Assembly: GCF_946998255.1 (NCBI RefSeq)
Contig: NZ_CAMPYN010000001.1
Coordinates: 1 to 59,288, forward strand
DNA length: 59,288 nt
From: an uncultured Helcococcus sp.
Lineage (GTDB): Bacteria; Bacillota; Clostridia; Tissierellales; Peptoniphilaceae
Direction of reading: 5' to 3'
Shown here: positions 8,888-16,792 of the stretch, in pieces
How the letters are laid out: each line of letters opens with the position of its first letter
Position numbering within the stretch: position 1 is the stretch's first letter
The notes under the pieces: generated by a model
What the model was told of the DNA's origin: nothing
The model's database searches: none
What the model saw: only the letters and a program-made list of their open reading frames with translations
Translations under genes and position numbers: made by a program

Positions 8888-10531
8888 TTATTCAATAGAT
8901 GCTATATAGTAATATAGTGGTTGTCCACCAAAGTTTAATTCTATATCTAAATCAGAGAATTTTTCTTCTAATTTTTCATATAGATCTTCAGCATCTTCTT
9001 CATCTACATCTTCCCCATAATAAAGAGTTATAATTTCAGAATCTTCATCTATAGATTTATCAATTAAATCTATAAATGTATCTTCTAAATTCTCTCCTTT
9101 TACTATAATGTCACCATCTTTTAGACCAATAAAATCATCTTTTTTGATTTCTAAGTCTCCATTTTTTGTATCTCTTACTGCAAATGTTAATTGTAATGAA
9201 GTAAGGTCTTCGATAGCATCATTCATAGTTTCAATATTATCTTCTAATGAACTTTCACTGTTAAAATTAATCAAGGCAGCAAAAGACTCAGGTATAGATT
9301 TTGTTTCTACAACTACTAAATTGTTATCAACTAGATCTACTGCCTGTTTGGCAGCTAAAATAATATTTTTATTATTTGGGAAAATAAATACATTGTCAGC
9401 ATTTACTTTATTTACAGCTTCAACTATATCTTCTGTAGAAGGATTCATTGTTTGTCCACCAACTATAATATTATCTACATTTAAGCTGTTAAATATTTCA
9501 TTAAATCCTTCACCAATGGATACTGCTACAAAACCATATTCTTTTCTTACTAAATTTACATGCTCTTCTTTTTCTTGAGCTTCTTTAAGCTTATTAACTT
9601 CTGCGTTTTGGAATCTCATATTTTCAATTTTAATATCTGATAATTCTCCACGTTTTCTAGCTAATGAAAGTATCAAACCTGGATCATCAGTATGGATATG
9701 AGTTTTAATTAATTCATCATCACCTACAGATACGATAGAATCACCATATTTCATGATTTCATTTTTGAAATCTTCATATGATTGACTACCATCATGGTGA
9801 ATTAAAAATTCTGTACAATAGCCATAAATTATATCTTCTGGTTTTACATCTGAATGGTGGCTTATTGTTTTTGCCAAGTTAATATTTTCAATATCTTCAG
9901 TACTAATATCTGAAACTATCTCTTCACCAATTAAAGCTTTATAAACACCTTCAAGTAATAATACCAATCCTTGGCCACCAGCATCTACTACTCCAGCTTC
10001 TTTTAATACAGGTAGCATTTCTGGTGTTTGGTCTAAGGCTCTTTGTCCAGCTCTTATAGAATCTGATAAGAATAGAATAATATCATCATATTTGATATAT
10101 TCTGCCCTAGCAAATTCAGCAATTTTTCTAGATACAGTTAAAATTGTACCTTCAGTAGGTTTTAATACTGCCTTATAAGCTGTTTCTTTTGCTGATTCAA
10201 ATGCTTCTACTAAATTTATTATTTCTATCTTATCAACTTGTTGAAAAACTGTAGCCATACCACGGCATAATTGAGATAAAATAACTCCTGAATTACCTCT
10301 GGCTCCCATAAGAGAACCATTAGATAGAGCCTTAGCAACTGACTCCATAGTATTTTCAGATTCTGCTAATTTATTTATTACTGATTTCATAGTCAAGGAC
10401 ATGTTTGTTCCAGTATCTCCATCTGGAACCGGAAATACGTTTAATCCATTAACATATTCCTTGTTTGATTCAAGATTTGTTTGAGCGCCACGAATGGCTA
10501 ATCTTAAATCTTCATAGTTTAAACTATTCAT
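8888..10531 (-). CDS. fakA: fatty acid kinase catalytic subunit / DAK2-domain protein (YloV)
   Basis: FakA phosphorylates fatty acids presented by a FakB carrier, so exogenous fatty acids enter phospholipids. The N-terminal DAK2/DhaL domain shows NVFPVPDGDTGTNMS and GARGNSGVILSQ, plus a Gly/Ala-rich stretch around VDAGGQGLVLLLEGV. The C-terminal half is the DegV-like DUF1949/YloV region. Start 10531 is chosen because GGAGG lies 4 nt upstream; two further in-frame ATGs lie at 10534 and 10564. It follows yloU directly. No fakB gene is in the window, so the fatty-acid role is by family. Confidence 0.9.
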   Translation of the reverse strand: MNSLNYEDLRLAIRGAQTNLESNKEYVNGLNVFPVPDGDTGTNMSLTMKSVINKLAESENTMESVAKALSNGSLMGARGNSGVILSQLCRGMATVFQQVDKIEIINLVEAFESAKETAYKAVLKPTEGTILTVSRKIAEFARAEYIKYDDIILFLSDSIRAGQRALDQTPEMLPVLKEAGVVDAGGQGLVLLLEGVYKALIGEEIVSDISTEDIENINLAKTISHHSDVKPEDIIYGYCTEFLIHHDGSQSYEDFKNEIMKYGDSIVSVGDDELIKTHIHTDDPGLILSLARKRGELSDIKIENMRFQNAEVNKLKEAQEKEEHVNLVRKEYGFVAVSIGEGFNEIFNSLNVDNIIVGGQTMNPSTEDIVEAVNKVNADNVFIFPNNKNIILAAKQAVDLVDNNLVVVETKSIPESFAALINFNSESSLEDNIETMNDAIEDLTSLQLTFAVRDTKNGDLEIKKDDFIGLKDGDIIVKGENLEDTFIDLIDKSIDEDSEIITLYYGEDVDEEDAEDLYEKLEEKFSDLDIELNFGGQPLYYYIASIE

Positions 10532-10541
10532 CATACCTCCA

Positions 10542-10892
10542 TTAAATCCTAATTCTTTGAACAATTATGTTCACAGAATTTACCTTTAGCCCTGTATTGT
10601 TTTCTACAGTATATTTTACTTTTTCTATAATATTATCTGCTACTACAGATATTCTAACTCCAAATTCTAACATAACACTAAGGTCAATATCCACTACATT
10701 ATTATTAATAGTAACATTTACCCCCTTAGTTTTATTTCCAACTTTTAATAATTCAAATAAGCCATCTTTTGTATTTTGAGCTACTAAGCCTACGATACCA
10801 TAAGATTCTTGTGCAGATTCAGCTGCTAAAGTTGCAATAACTTTTTCATCTAAAACAATTTCACCGTATTTATTATTAATTATAGCTGACAT
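10542..10892 (-). CDS. yloU: Asp23/Gls24 family envelope stress protein YloU
   Basis: Small Asp23/Gls24-domain protein (116 residues), cytoplasmic, no signal peptide. The N terminus (GEIVLDEKVIATLAAESAQES followed by YGIVGL) and the alternating hydrophobic VDIDLSVMLEFGVRI strand fit the family. Such proteins are linked to envelope stress and often precede the DAK2 gene, as here. The start is preceded by AGGAGG and by a promoter that shares its -35 box with rpmB. Confidence 0.92.
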   Translation of the reverse strand: MSAIINNKYGEIVLDEKVIATLAAESAQESYGIVGLVAQNTKDGLFELLKVGNKTKGVNVTINNNVVDIDLSVMLEFGVRISVVADNIIEKVKYTVENNTGLKVNSVNIIVQRIRI

Positions 10893-10923
10893 CTTCTCCT
10901 CCTATTATTCGATTAATAACTAA

Positions 10924-10976
10924 ATTATATCAGTCATAACAATAACTTGCAATAATTTATATAACTATGGTATAAT
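10924..10976. promoter_or_regulatory. back-to-back yloU and rpmB promoters sharing one -35 box
   Basis: The palindromic hexamer TTGCAA (10947-10952) reads the same on both strands. Toward rpmB it is followed by 18 bp and TATAAT (10971-10976, extended TGG upstream). Toward yloU it is followed by 17 bp and TATAAT (minus strand, 10924-10929, extended TGA upstream). Both spacings fit sigma-A promoters. Confidence 0.8.
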
Positions 10977-11016
10977 AACTCGAGTAATAGTAAAATCAGT
11001 CAAACAGGAGGAAACA

Positions 11017-11232
11017 ATGGCAAAAGAATGCTTTTACCTAGGTAAAAAGAAAAAATCAGGTAACTATGTGTCTTTCTCAAACAAGAAGAATAAAAGAGCT
11101 TTTAAGCCAAACTTAAAGAGAGTTAGAGCTGTTGTAGATGGTAAGGTAAAAAAAATCTGGGTATCTACAGAAGCTATCAAGTCAGGCTTAGTTGAAAGAC
11201 CTGTAACAGACACACAAGTTGATGGTGAATAA
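11017..11232 (+). CDS. rpmB: 50S ribosomal protein L28
   Basis: Large-subunit ribosomal protein of 71 residues, highly basic, with the typical GNYVSFSNKKNKR and RAVVDGKVKKIWVSTEAIKSG blocks. It has no CxxC zinc pairs. The start follows AGGAGG by 6 nt. It is divergent from yloU-fakA, a common Firmicute order, and ends in its own terminator. Confidence 0.97.
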   Translation: MAKECFYLGKKKKSGNYVSFSNKKNKRAFKPNLKRVRAVVDGKVKKIWVSTEAIKSGLVERPVTDTQVDGE

Positions 11233-11239
11233 TTTTAAT

Positions 11240-11270
11240 TTGGATGACTCAGTCATCCATTTTTATTTTA
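11240..11270 (+). terminator. rpmB intrinsic terminator
   Basis: TGGATGA, a short CTCAG loop, TCATCCA, then TTTTTATTTT, beginning 8 nt after the rpmB stop. Confidence 0.88.
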
Positions 11271-11285
11271 AATAAATTATAAAAG

Positions 11286-11375
11286 TAATGCCCCAGAAAT
11301 CAAAGTTCTGGGGCTAATTATTTACTAGTAATCCTATTATTTAAATACTATGTGCTTATTTAATTATGGTAACTT
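11286..11375 (-). pseudogene. direct-repeat copy 1: remnant 3' end of a lipoprotein gene plus its hairpin
   Basis: Bases 11286-11341 match 13142-13197 at 55 of 56 positions and include the hairpin GCCCCAGAA / TTCTGGGGC. The similarity continues, weaker, to 11375. Read on the minus strand it gives KLP, a stop, LNKHIVFK, stop. The intact lipoprotein gene (13193-14689) ends KLPQVNNHIVYE. The glutamine codon CAA has become TAA. This looks like the decayed tail of a second copy of that gene. Beyond 11375 no further similarity was seen. Confidence 0.75.
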
Positions 11376-11401
11376 GTATAAAATAGAATTTAAATACATT
11401 T

Positions 11402-11433
11402 TTGTATATATTTTCATTAACTTATGTTATAAT
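11402..11433 (+). promoter_or_regulatory. probable promoter of the peptidase cassette
   Basis: Extended -10 TGTTATAAT (TATAAT at 11428-11433) with a poor -35 candidate TTGTAT at 11402. It is the best promoter-like element in the 413-bp gap between rpmB and the peptidase gene. That gap otherwise holds the rpmB terminator, repeat copy 1 and a broken small ORF. Confidence 0.5.
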
Positions 11434-11506
11434 ATTAACAATGAGTACTTTATCCTTTATTCTAATAAAAAACTATAAAACTTAATTAAGAAAGAGAGGT
11501 AAAACT

Positions 11507-11626
11507 ATGGACTAAAATCTTGAATTTCTACATATTAATTCTACTCATAATATAATTGGTCAGCAAATATCTAATCATTGGATAATAAATAGTATCGATG
11601 AAAATATAATTTATTTTTTTATATAA
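11507..11626 (+). pseudogene. small ORF interrupted by a stop at codon 3
   Basis: After a purine-rich AGAGAGG box there is ATG GAC TAA, then the same frame stays open to a TAA at 11624-11626, giving NLEFLHINSTHNIIGQQ and so on, about 36 residues. It has no recognised family. Either a small peptide gene was lost to a nonsense change, or this is untranslated leader for the peptidase mRNA that only resembles a gene. Confidence 0.35.
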
Positions 11627-11645
11627 TCCATGAAGGAGGATCATT

Positions 11646-12680
11646 ATGAAAAAACTTTTGATGTTACTTAGTGTCATTCTAGCAATCGTAATTATAGTAC
11701 CAAGTGTGAGTTTTGCGTTTACTATAGAAAATCATAATACTGTTGCTGAATTCGATAAAAGAATAGAAAAGACTAAAGAAGTTGCCAATAATTTACTTAC
11801 AAGTTTAGATAAAAATTCAAATCTAAATAATTTAACCTTATTAAAAAATTTAAATGGTGATATTGAAGCAGTTTTATTTTCATTAGATAAAACAGGATAT
11901 ATTATTGTAAATATTAACGATTTCACTGTACCAGAATTTAGTTTAGAACGCAAAAATCCATTTAATAATGTAAAAAATCCTATATATAACGGTCCATTAA
12001 ATTACTATAGTAAAAAAGATTTAAATACTGCTTTAAACATTAAAGATTCAACAATTATAGAAAAACATAATTTTGCAAATATTTATGCTAATAAAAAAAT
12101 TAATTTAGAAGAACTAAATTTATTCACATACAAAAACTCTAATAATGATGTAGTGCCTTATGGTAACTTAAATACTATAAAAAAATTACCCGGCACATTG
12201 AAAACTTGGTATATAGATGGTAATAATTGTGGATCAATTGCTAGTGCAATTACAATGCGATACTATTATGATTATATAGATAAAAATTACGTAAGTTCTT
12301 CAAAAATATCAAAAAATAACTTAATTAGTCTAATGCAAAAATATGTAGGCTATGGTCGTACTGGATATTCAAATTTAAAAAATGGTTTAAATAGGTATTT
12401 TAGAGATAGAGGCATAAACAATTCAGTAGTATCATTAAATTATTTCAGCTATTATAGATTAGTAAATAGGATAGATAGAAATAGACCTGTAATTGTAGGA
12501 ACACTAAATGATAAAAAATTTAGAAATCACTGGATAATAGCTCATGGCTATGCTGAAATGAATTTTGGTCATACAAGTAGTTCAGATTATATAATAGTAA
12601 ATGACGGCTGGAAAAATAATGATGTTTGGGTAAATATAAAATCAGCATCATTTGATGGATTAATATACTTTGAAAAATAG
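11646..12680 (+). CDS. secreted papain-like (C39_2/C10-like) cysteine peptidase
   Basis: A 344-residue exported protein. Residues 1-25 are a clear signal peptide (MKKLL, hydrophobic core, VSFAF). Residues 26-175 look like a pro-region, including GYIIVNINDF, a pattern seen in pro-domains of exported cysteine peptidases. The C-terminal domain carries the likely catalytic set: Cys195 in NNCGSIASA, His295 in HWIIAHGY and Asn319/Asp320 in VNDGW. The start follows a strong AGGAGG. The next gene, 9 nt downstream, is a small lipoprotein, so the two form a pair. The exact peptidase family is uncertain. Both genes lie inside a repeat-flanked cassette, suggesting later acquisition. Confidence 0.7.
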   Translation: MKKLLMLLSVILAIVIIVPSVSFAFTIENHNTVAEFDKRIEKTKEVANNLLTSLDKNSNLNNLTLLKNLNGDIEAVLFSLDKTGYIIVNINDFTVPEFSLERKNPFNNVKNPIYNGPLNYYSKKDLNTALNIKDSTIIEKHNFANIYANKKINLEELNLFTYKNSNNDVVPYGNLNTIKKLPGTLKTWYIDGNNCGSIASAITMRYYYDYIDKNYVSSSKISKNNLISLMQKYVGYGRTGYSNLKNGLNRYFRDRGINNSVVSLNYFSYYRLVNRIDRNRPVIVGTLNDKKFRNHWIIAHGYAEMNFGHTSSSDYIIVNDGWKNNDVWVNIKSASFDGLIYFEK

Positions 12681-12689
12681 AGGTATTAT

Positions 12690-13076
12690 ATGAGAAAAAT
12701 AATATATATAGTTACTCTTATATTTACATTACTTATACTAGTAGCTTGCCAAAATAAAAAATTGTCTGATATATTGGATATTAAAGAGGATAAGGTACAA
12801 AAAATAGTTGTAGAAACAACGATGACTGAAGATAAATCAGATCTTGTACTGGAAAAAAAAGATTATAAAAAATTCCTAGACAAGATTTTATCCTACAATA
12901 TTGTAGAGGAAAAAGAATATGACGGCACAAAAGGTTGGCAATATTTAATAAGAATAAAATCTGATAAAGATATTTTTTTTTCAATATCGGATAATATAAT
13001 TTATTTAGATGATAAAATGTATATTTCAAATAATTTAAATAAGAATGATTTACTATATTTATTTAAAAATAAATAA
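12690..13076 (+). CDS. small lipoprotein of unknown function
   Basis: A 128-residue protein with a lipoprotein signal peptide: a hydrophobic core and lipobox LVAC, with the modified Cys at residue 20. The mature part is about 108 residues, Lys/Asp-rich, with a central WQYLIRIKSD strand. No family is recognised. It is 9 nt downstream of the cysteine peptidase and surely co-transcribed. By position it could anchor, regulate or inhibit that peptidase on the cell surface. This is inference only. Confidence 0.7.
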   Translation: MRKIIYIVTLIFTLLILVACQNKKLSDILDIKEDKVQKIVVETTMTEDKSDLVLEKKDYKKFLDKILSYNIVEEKEYDGTKGWQYLIRIKSDKDIFFSISDNIIYLDDKMYISNNLNKNDLLYLFKNK

Positions 13077-13141
13077 GATAAATACTTACTTTCAAAACTT
13101 ATATATTCATATAGCTGAGCGTTAAAATTCGAAAAATATAT

Positions 13142-13231
13142 TAATGCCCCAGAAATCAAAGTTCTGGGGCTAATTATTTACTAGTAATTCTATTATTCAT
13201 ATACAATATGATTGTTTACTTGTGGAAGCTT
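13142..13231 (-). repeat. direct-repeat copy 2: 3' end and hairpin of the intact lipoprotein gene
   Basis: The partner of 11286-11375. It contains the final codons and stop of the 13193-14689 gene and the hairpin GCCCCAGAA / TTCTGGGGC (13146-13170). On the minus strand the hairpin is followed by ATTAATATATTTTT, so it can act as a weak intrinsic terminator for that gene. Confidence 0.85.
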
Positions 13232-14689
13232 AGAAAACTCATTATATATGTCATCTATATTTTTATCTCCTATCCATTCTGCCATAACTATTTCATAGTC
13301 TTCAGTGTTATGAATAGTAAAAAGCGGATTGCTACTAATAAAGTTATAATAAATTGGGTATAGTTCCAAAGTATCCCTTGATTGAATCAATACAAAATCA
13401 TTTTCTGGAGATATTGTTGCATCTATAGCATTTGGTCTTCTTTCTAAGATATCTCTCCATGTAAGTTTTGTAGCTTGAGTTTTAGCAATATTGATTATAG
13501 GTGTTATATTCAAATCAAACTTTCTGTATATTCTATTTCCGCTAGTAGAACTTATTTCTTGGTCTATACCTGATATAAATTTCCAACCATTCCTAATTCT
13601 TTGGAGTCCAACTCTGGATAAATCTGCTTTCAAATCTATAGAGTTTAAATCTTGACTAGTGAAAATTAGATTGGCATTTTCCTTAAATGTTGTTTGATAT
13701 ATTTCAACACCGTTAGGACCAGCTATTTCACTTATTTGTAATGGTGATTTTTTTGATAGTTCTTGGATATCAAATATATTATAACTTTCCGATATATTGC
13801 TTTTACTATGGTCGAAATTTGTAACAGCTATATAATCCTTATCAACATAGTCTATCCTTCTATATAAATTATCCTGAATAGAATTTGTTTTTTTATTTTC
13901 TTCAGAAAAAGTTGGATTGGCAGTTAATTTTTGATGGTTAAAGGAACCATCTCTATTATCTAAGATTTCTTGTTCAACAGTCCACAAGTCTGTTGTTTTA
14001 GGTAAAACAATATCCCTTACTTTTAATACGTCTGGGGATTCATCATCTTTATTTTTTTTCATATAATAAGTGTAATAATTGTGCTTAGTAAAATTACTTA
14101 CAGCAGTATCTCTTTGCCTAAAAGATATGGCCAAGGCAAATTTTCTATCATTTGCTCCTTGATTACCTGTTATCATACCTTTAACTTGTTCGTATTTTTC
14201 TTGGGCTACACTTTTACTTACTTCACTTTTTTTATCGTAAATACTAATATTACCTAGATATATAGTAAGCAGTCTTGAATCAGGTAAGAGTATAAATTCT
14301 TGAGATATGGCTACATTATTAGATAACTCATATACCTTTATCATAACATCACTTTGACCAATTTCTTTTGGTGGATTAGTAATTTTGTTTTTCATATATA
14401 AGTCATAATTAACTAGTCTTGAATTAATTTTAGGATCTAATATGTATGAGTCCTTAAAATTTACCACCTCTTTGGAAATAAATAATTCTTCCGCTTCAAT
14501 ATTTTCTAATGTTTTCTCATCAGCAATATTATATTCGTATACTTTTTCCCAAATACCCTGTATACCTAAAGCAACTTCAGGTTTATTTATAATATTTAAC
14601 TTATCATTATCTCTATTATCCTTTTTTGAACATGAAACTAGTAATAGCAATGAAAGCAATAACAACAATATTTTATTCTTCTTCAACAT
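13193..14689 (-). CDS. lipoprotein linked to a two-component system
   Basis: About 498 residues. The signal peptide has a run of leucines and lipobox LVSC followed by SKKD, so it should be anchored outside the membrane. The rest is a large extracellular domain of no recognised family, rich in Asn, Ser and Lys. Start 14689 is chosen because GGAGG lies 6 nt upstream, inside the last codons of the histidine kinase gene; an in-frame ATG at 14695 has no room for that site. The overlap with the kinase gene implies coupled translation and suggests a role as accessory sensor or target of the two-component system. Confidence 0.8.
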   Translation of the reverse strand: MLKKNKILLLLLSLLLLVSCSKKDNRDNDKLNIINKPEVALGIQGIWEKVYEYNIADEKTLENIEAEELFISKEVVNFKDSYILDPKINSRLVNYDLYMKNKITNPPKEIGQSDVMIKVYELSNNVAISQEFILLPDSRLLTIYLGNISIYDKKSEVSKSVAQEKYEQVKGMITGNQGANDRKFALAISFRQRDTAVSNFTKHNYYTYYMKKNKDDESPDVLKVRDIVLPKTTDLWTVEQEILDNRDGSFNHQKLTANPTFSEENKKTNSIQDNLYRRIDYVDKDYIAVTNFDHSKSNISESYNIFDIQELSKKSPLQISEIAGPNGVEIYQTTFKENANLIFTSQDLNSIDLKADLSRVGLQRIRNGWKFISGIDQEISSTSGNRIYRKFDLNITPIINIAKTQATKLTWRDILERRPNAIDATISPENDFVLIQSRDTLELYPIYYNFISSNPLFTIHNTEDYEIVMAEWIGDKNIDDIYNEFSKLPQVNNHIVYE

Positions 14690-16109
14690 CTTCATCCTCC
14701 GCTAATGGTAGCTCAAAAGAAACTGTTGTCCCTTTATCTAAAACACTTGATATTTCTAATATTCCATTATGTTTTACTATTATTTCTTCACAAATAGATA
14801 AACCTAGACCTGTCCTAGATTGAGCTGATGAACCTTTATAAAATTTAGTTGTAACTTTTTTAATTTCTTCTTCACTTATACCAATTCCTGAGTCAATAAC
14901 ACTACATTTAACAATGCGTTTTTCTTTATCAATTTCAAGTGACACTACAACGCTGCCACCTGCATCAGTAAATTTTATAGCGTTATCTATGATATTAATA
15001 AACACTTGCTTCAATCTGTTTTCATCGGCAATTAAAATAACTTCACTATCAGTATAATCTAAAATTAGATCCACTTCTTTTTGAGTACTTCTTGGTTTCA
15101 TTTGCTTTACGATGTTTTTCACAATAGGAATTAAATCTAATTTCGATTTACTTAAAGTAAATGATGGAGATGTAAATCTTGAAAAATCTAATAAATCTTC
15201 TACCATGTCAGATAATCTGTCTGATTCAGATTCTATAATTTTTAAACCTTCATTTCTGGTTTCATCATCTAAGCTTGAATCTTGCAAAGTTAATGCCCAA
15301 CCTTTGATTGATGTCAAAGGTGTCCTAAGTTCATGTGATACAGAAGATATAAAATCATTTTTCATTTCTTCTTTAAGCAAAATATTTTCACTTAATTGAT
15401 CCATAACTTCAGCTAATTCACCAATTTCACCAGCATATGGCATATTTGATTTTTCCTCATATTGACCATTTGATAATTTCCTAGCTAAACTTGTTAACAT
15501 ATTTACAGGCTTCAATAATTTACCACTAAAGTAATATAATAAAGCAAAGCCAGAAAGTAAGGAAATTAATCCAAATAATATAAATATGACCATTCTTTTT
15601 CCTATTTCAAAGTTTACTTGATCCAAAGAAGTAATAGTTCTCAATATACCTATTTGACTATTATTTGTTGTAATAGGATAATTTAATGACATTTTATTAT
15701 GAATATTATCTATTATAAACTTATAAGATTCATTATCTTTTAGTAGACTATTTGGATCAATAGCTTTTTCCCCTACCACAGATGAACCTAAGCTATCATA
15801 ATAGACTAAACCATTATTATCTAATAATTGAACTTGACCATCTATATTATTTAAAAATTCAAATCTTTCGTTCAATACTACATCACTTAAAGTGTAAGAA
15901 GAAATATATGAATCATATAATTCCGTTGAGTAAATAGATTGAGAAAGCATATTGTTTTTTAAAGTATTGTAGTAATAATCTCTAACTGAAAAAAAAGAAA
16001 ACACCACAAACACTGATACAAATATAAAGAATATTAGCATATAATAAAAAATTAAACTAAACTTTAAGCTTTCTTTTTTCTGATTTATGTAATCTGCTAA
16101 TTTCCCCAT
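14673..16109 (-). CDS. sensor histidine kinase
   Basis: Membrane sensor kinase of 478 residues. Order: transmembrane helix (about 17-41), extracellular sensor region (about 42-170), second helix (about 172-194), HAMP, HisKA with the phospho-accepting His259 in SHELRTPLTSIKGW, and HATPase_c with N box NIIDNAIKFTD, G1 DSGIGI and G2 GLGLSICEEI. It overlaps the upstream response regulator by 13 nt. The signal sensed is unknown. The extracellular region is of PAS/Cache-like size but no family can be named. Confidence 0.93.
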   Translation of the reverse strand: MGKLADYINQKKESLKFSLIFYYMLIFFIFVSVFVVFSFFSVRDYYYNTLKNNMLSQSIYSTELYDSYISSYTLSDVVLNERFEFLNNIDGQVQLLDNNGLVYYDSLGSSVVGEKAIDPNSLLKDNESYKFIIDNIHNKMSLNYPITTNNSQIGILRTITSLDQVNFEIGKRMVIFILFGLISLLSGFALLYYFSGKLLKPVNMLTSLARKLSNGQYEEKSNMPYAGEIGELAEVMDQLSENILLKEEMKNDFISSVSHELRTPLTSIKGWALTLQDSSLDDETRNEGLKIIESESDRLSDMVEDLLDFSRFTSPSFTLSKSKLDLIPIVKNIVKQMKPRSTQKEVDLILDYTDSEVILIADENRLKQVFINIIDNAIKFTDAGGSVVVSLEIDKEKRIVKCSVIDSGIGISEEEIKKVTTKFYKGSSAQSRTGLGLSICEEIIVKHNGILEISSVLDKGTTVSFELPLAEDEDVEEE

Positions 16110-16792
16110 CTATAACCTACGCCCCATACTGTATGTAAATATTTTGGTTTGGCAGAATCATCCTCTATTTTAGTTCTGATTCTTCTAATGTTTACGTCAA
16201 TAATCTTGGTATCAGCCTTGCTATCATTTCCCCAAGCTTTCTCAAGTAGATCTTCTCTTGTAAATGCTTTACCTTCATTTTCCATAAATATTTTTATTAA
16301 TGATAATTCTGTAGGAGTAAGATCTATTACAACTCCATCTTTAGTGAATTGTTTAGAATAAGAATCTAATTTAAATGGTCCATATTCTAAGCTAGAATTA
16401 TTCGAACTTTCAAAATTATGAGAAAAATCTAATCTTCTAATTAATGAATTTATTCTTAATATTAACTCTTGTGGATTAAAAGGCTTATTCATATAATCAT
16501 CAGCCCCTTTTTCTAATCCTAATATCCTATCTACATCTTGAGATTTTGCTGTAAGCATGATAATACCTATTCCAGGCATTTCATTTCTTAAAATATCACA
16601 CACTTCAAAACCATCAATCCCTGGTAGCATAACATCTAATATGGCTACATCTGGTTTTTCCTTAAAGGCTATTTCCACACCTTCTTCACCTGACCCAGCT
16701 TCTAAAACTTCATAGCCTGCTTTTTCAATATTTATTTTTGTAAATTTTCTTATAGCTAATTCGTCCTCAACTAACAAAATTTTCTTAGTCAT
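16097..16792 (-). CDS. OmpR/PhoB-family response regulator
   Basis: DNA-binding regulator of 231 residues. The receiver domain has the acidic pocket (E9, D10), phospho-acceptor D53 in LDVMLPG, T81 and K103 in NKPF. The C-terminal winged-helix domain shows DLTPTELSLIKIF, EDLLEKAWG and the HTVWGVGYRW end. It is paired with the following kinase gene (13-nt overlap) and overlaps the end of the RluA gene by 8 nt. Its targets cannot be read from the window. Confidence 0.94.
   Translation of the reverse strand: MTKKILLVEDELAIRKFTKINIEKAGYEVLEAGSGEEGVEIAFKEKPDVAILDVMLPGIDGFEVCDILRNEMPGIGIIMLTAKSQDVDRILGLEKGADDYMNKPFNPQELILRINSLIRRLDFSHNFESSNNSSLEYGPFKLDSYSKQFTKDGVVIDLTPTELSLIKIFMENEGKAFTREDLLEKAWGNDSKADTKIIDVNIRRIRTKIEDDSAKPKYLHTVWGVGYRWGN

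Noticed and set aside
9108..9578. 156-residue open frame antisense to fakA
   Set aside because: Shadow of a well-supported gene, no ribosome site and no recognisable domain.
11286..13197. The repeat pair as insertion-sequence ends
   Set aside because: They are direct, not inverted, repeats and no transposase lies between them. One copy is explained as the gene's own 3' end and terminator.
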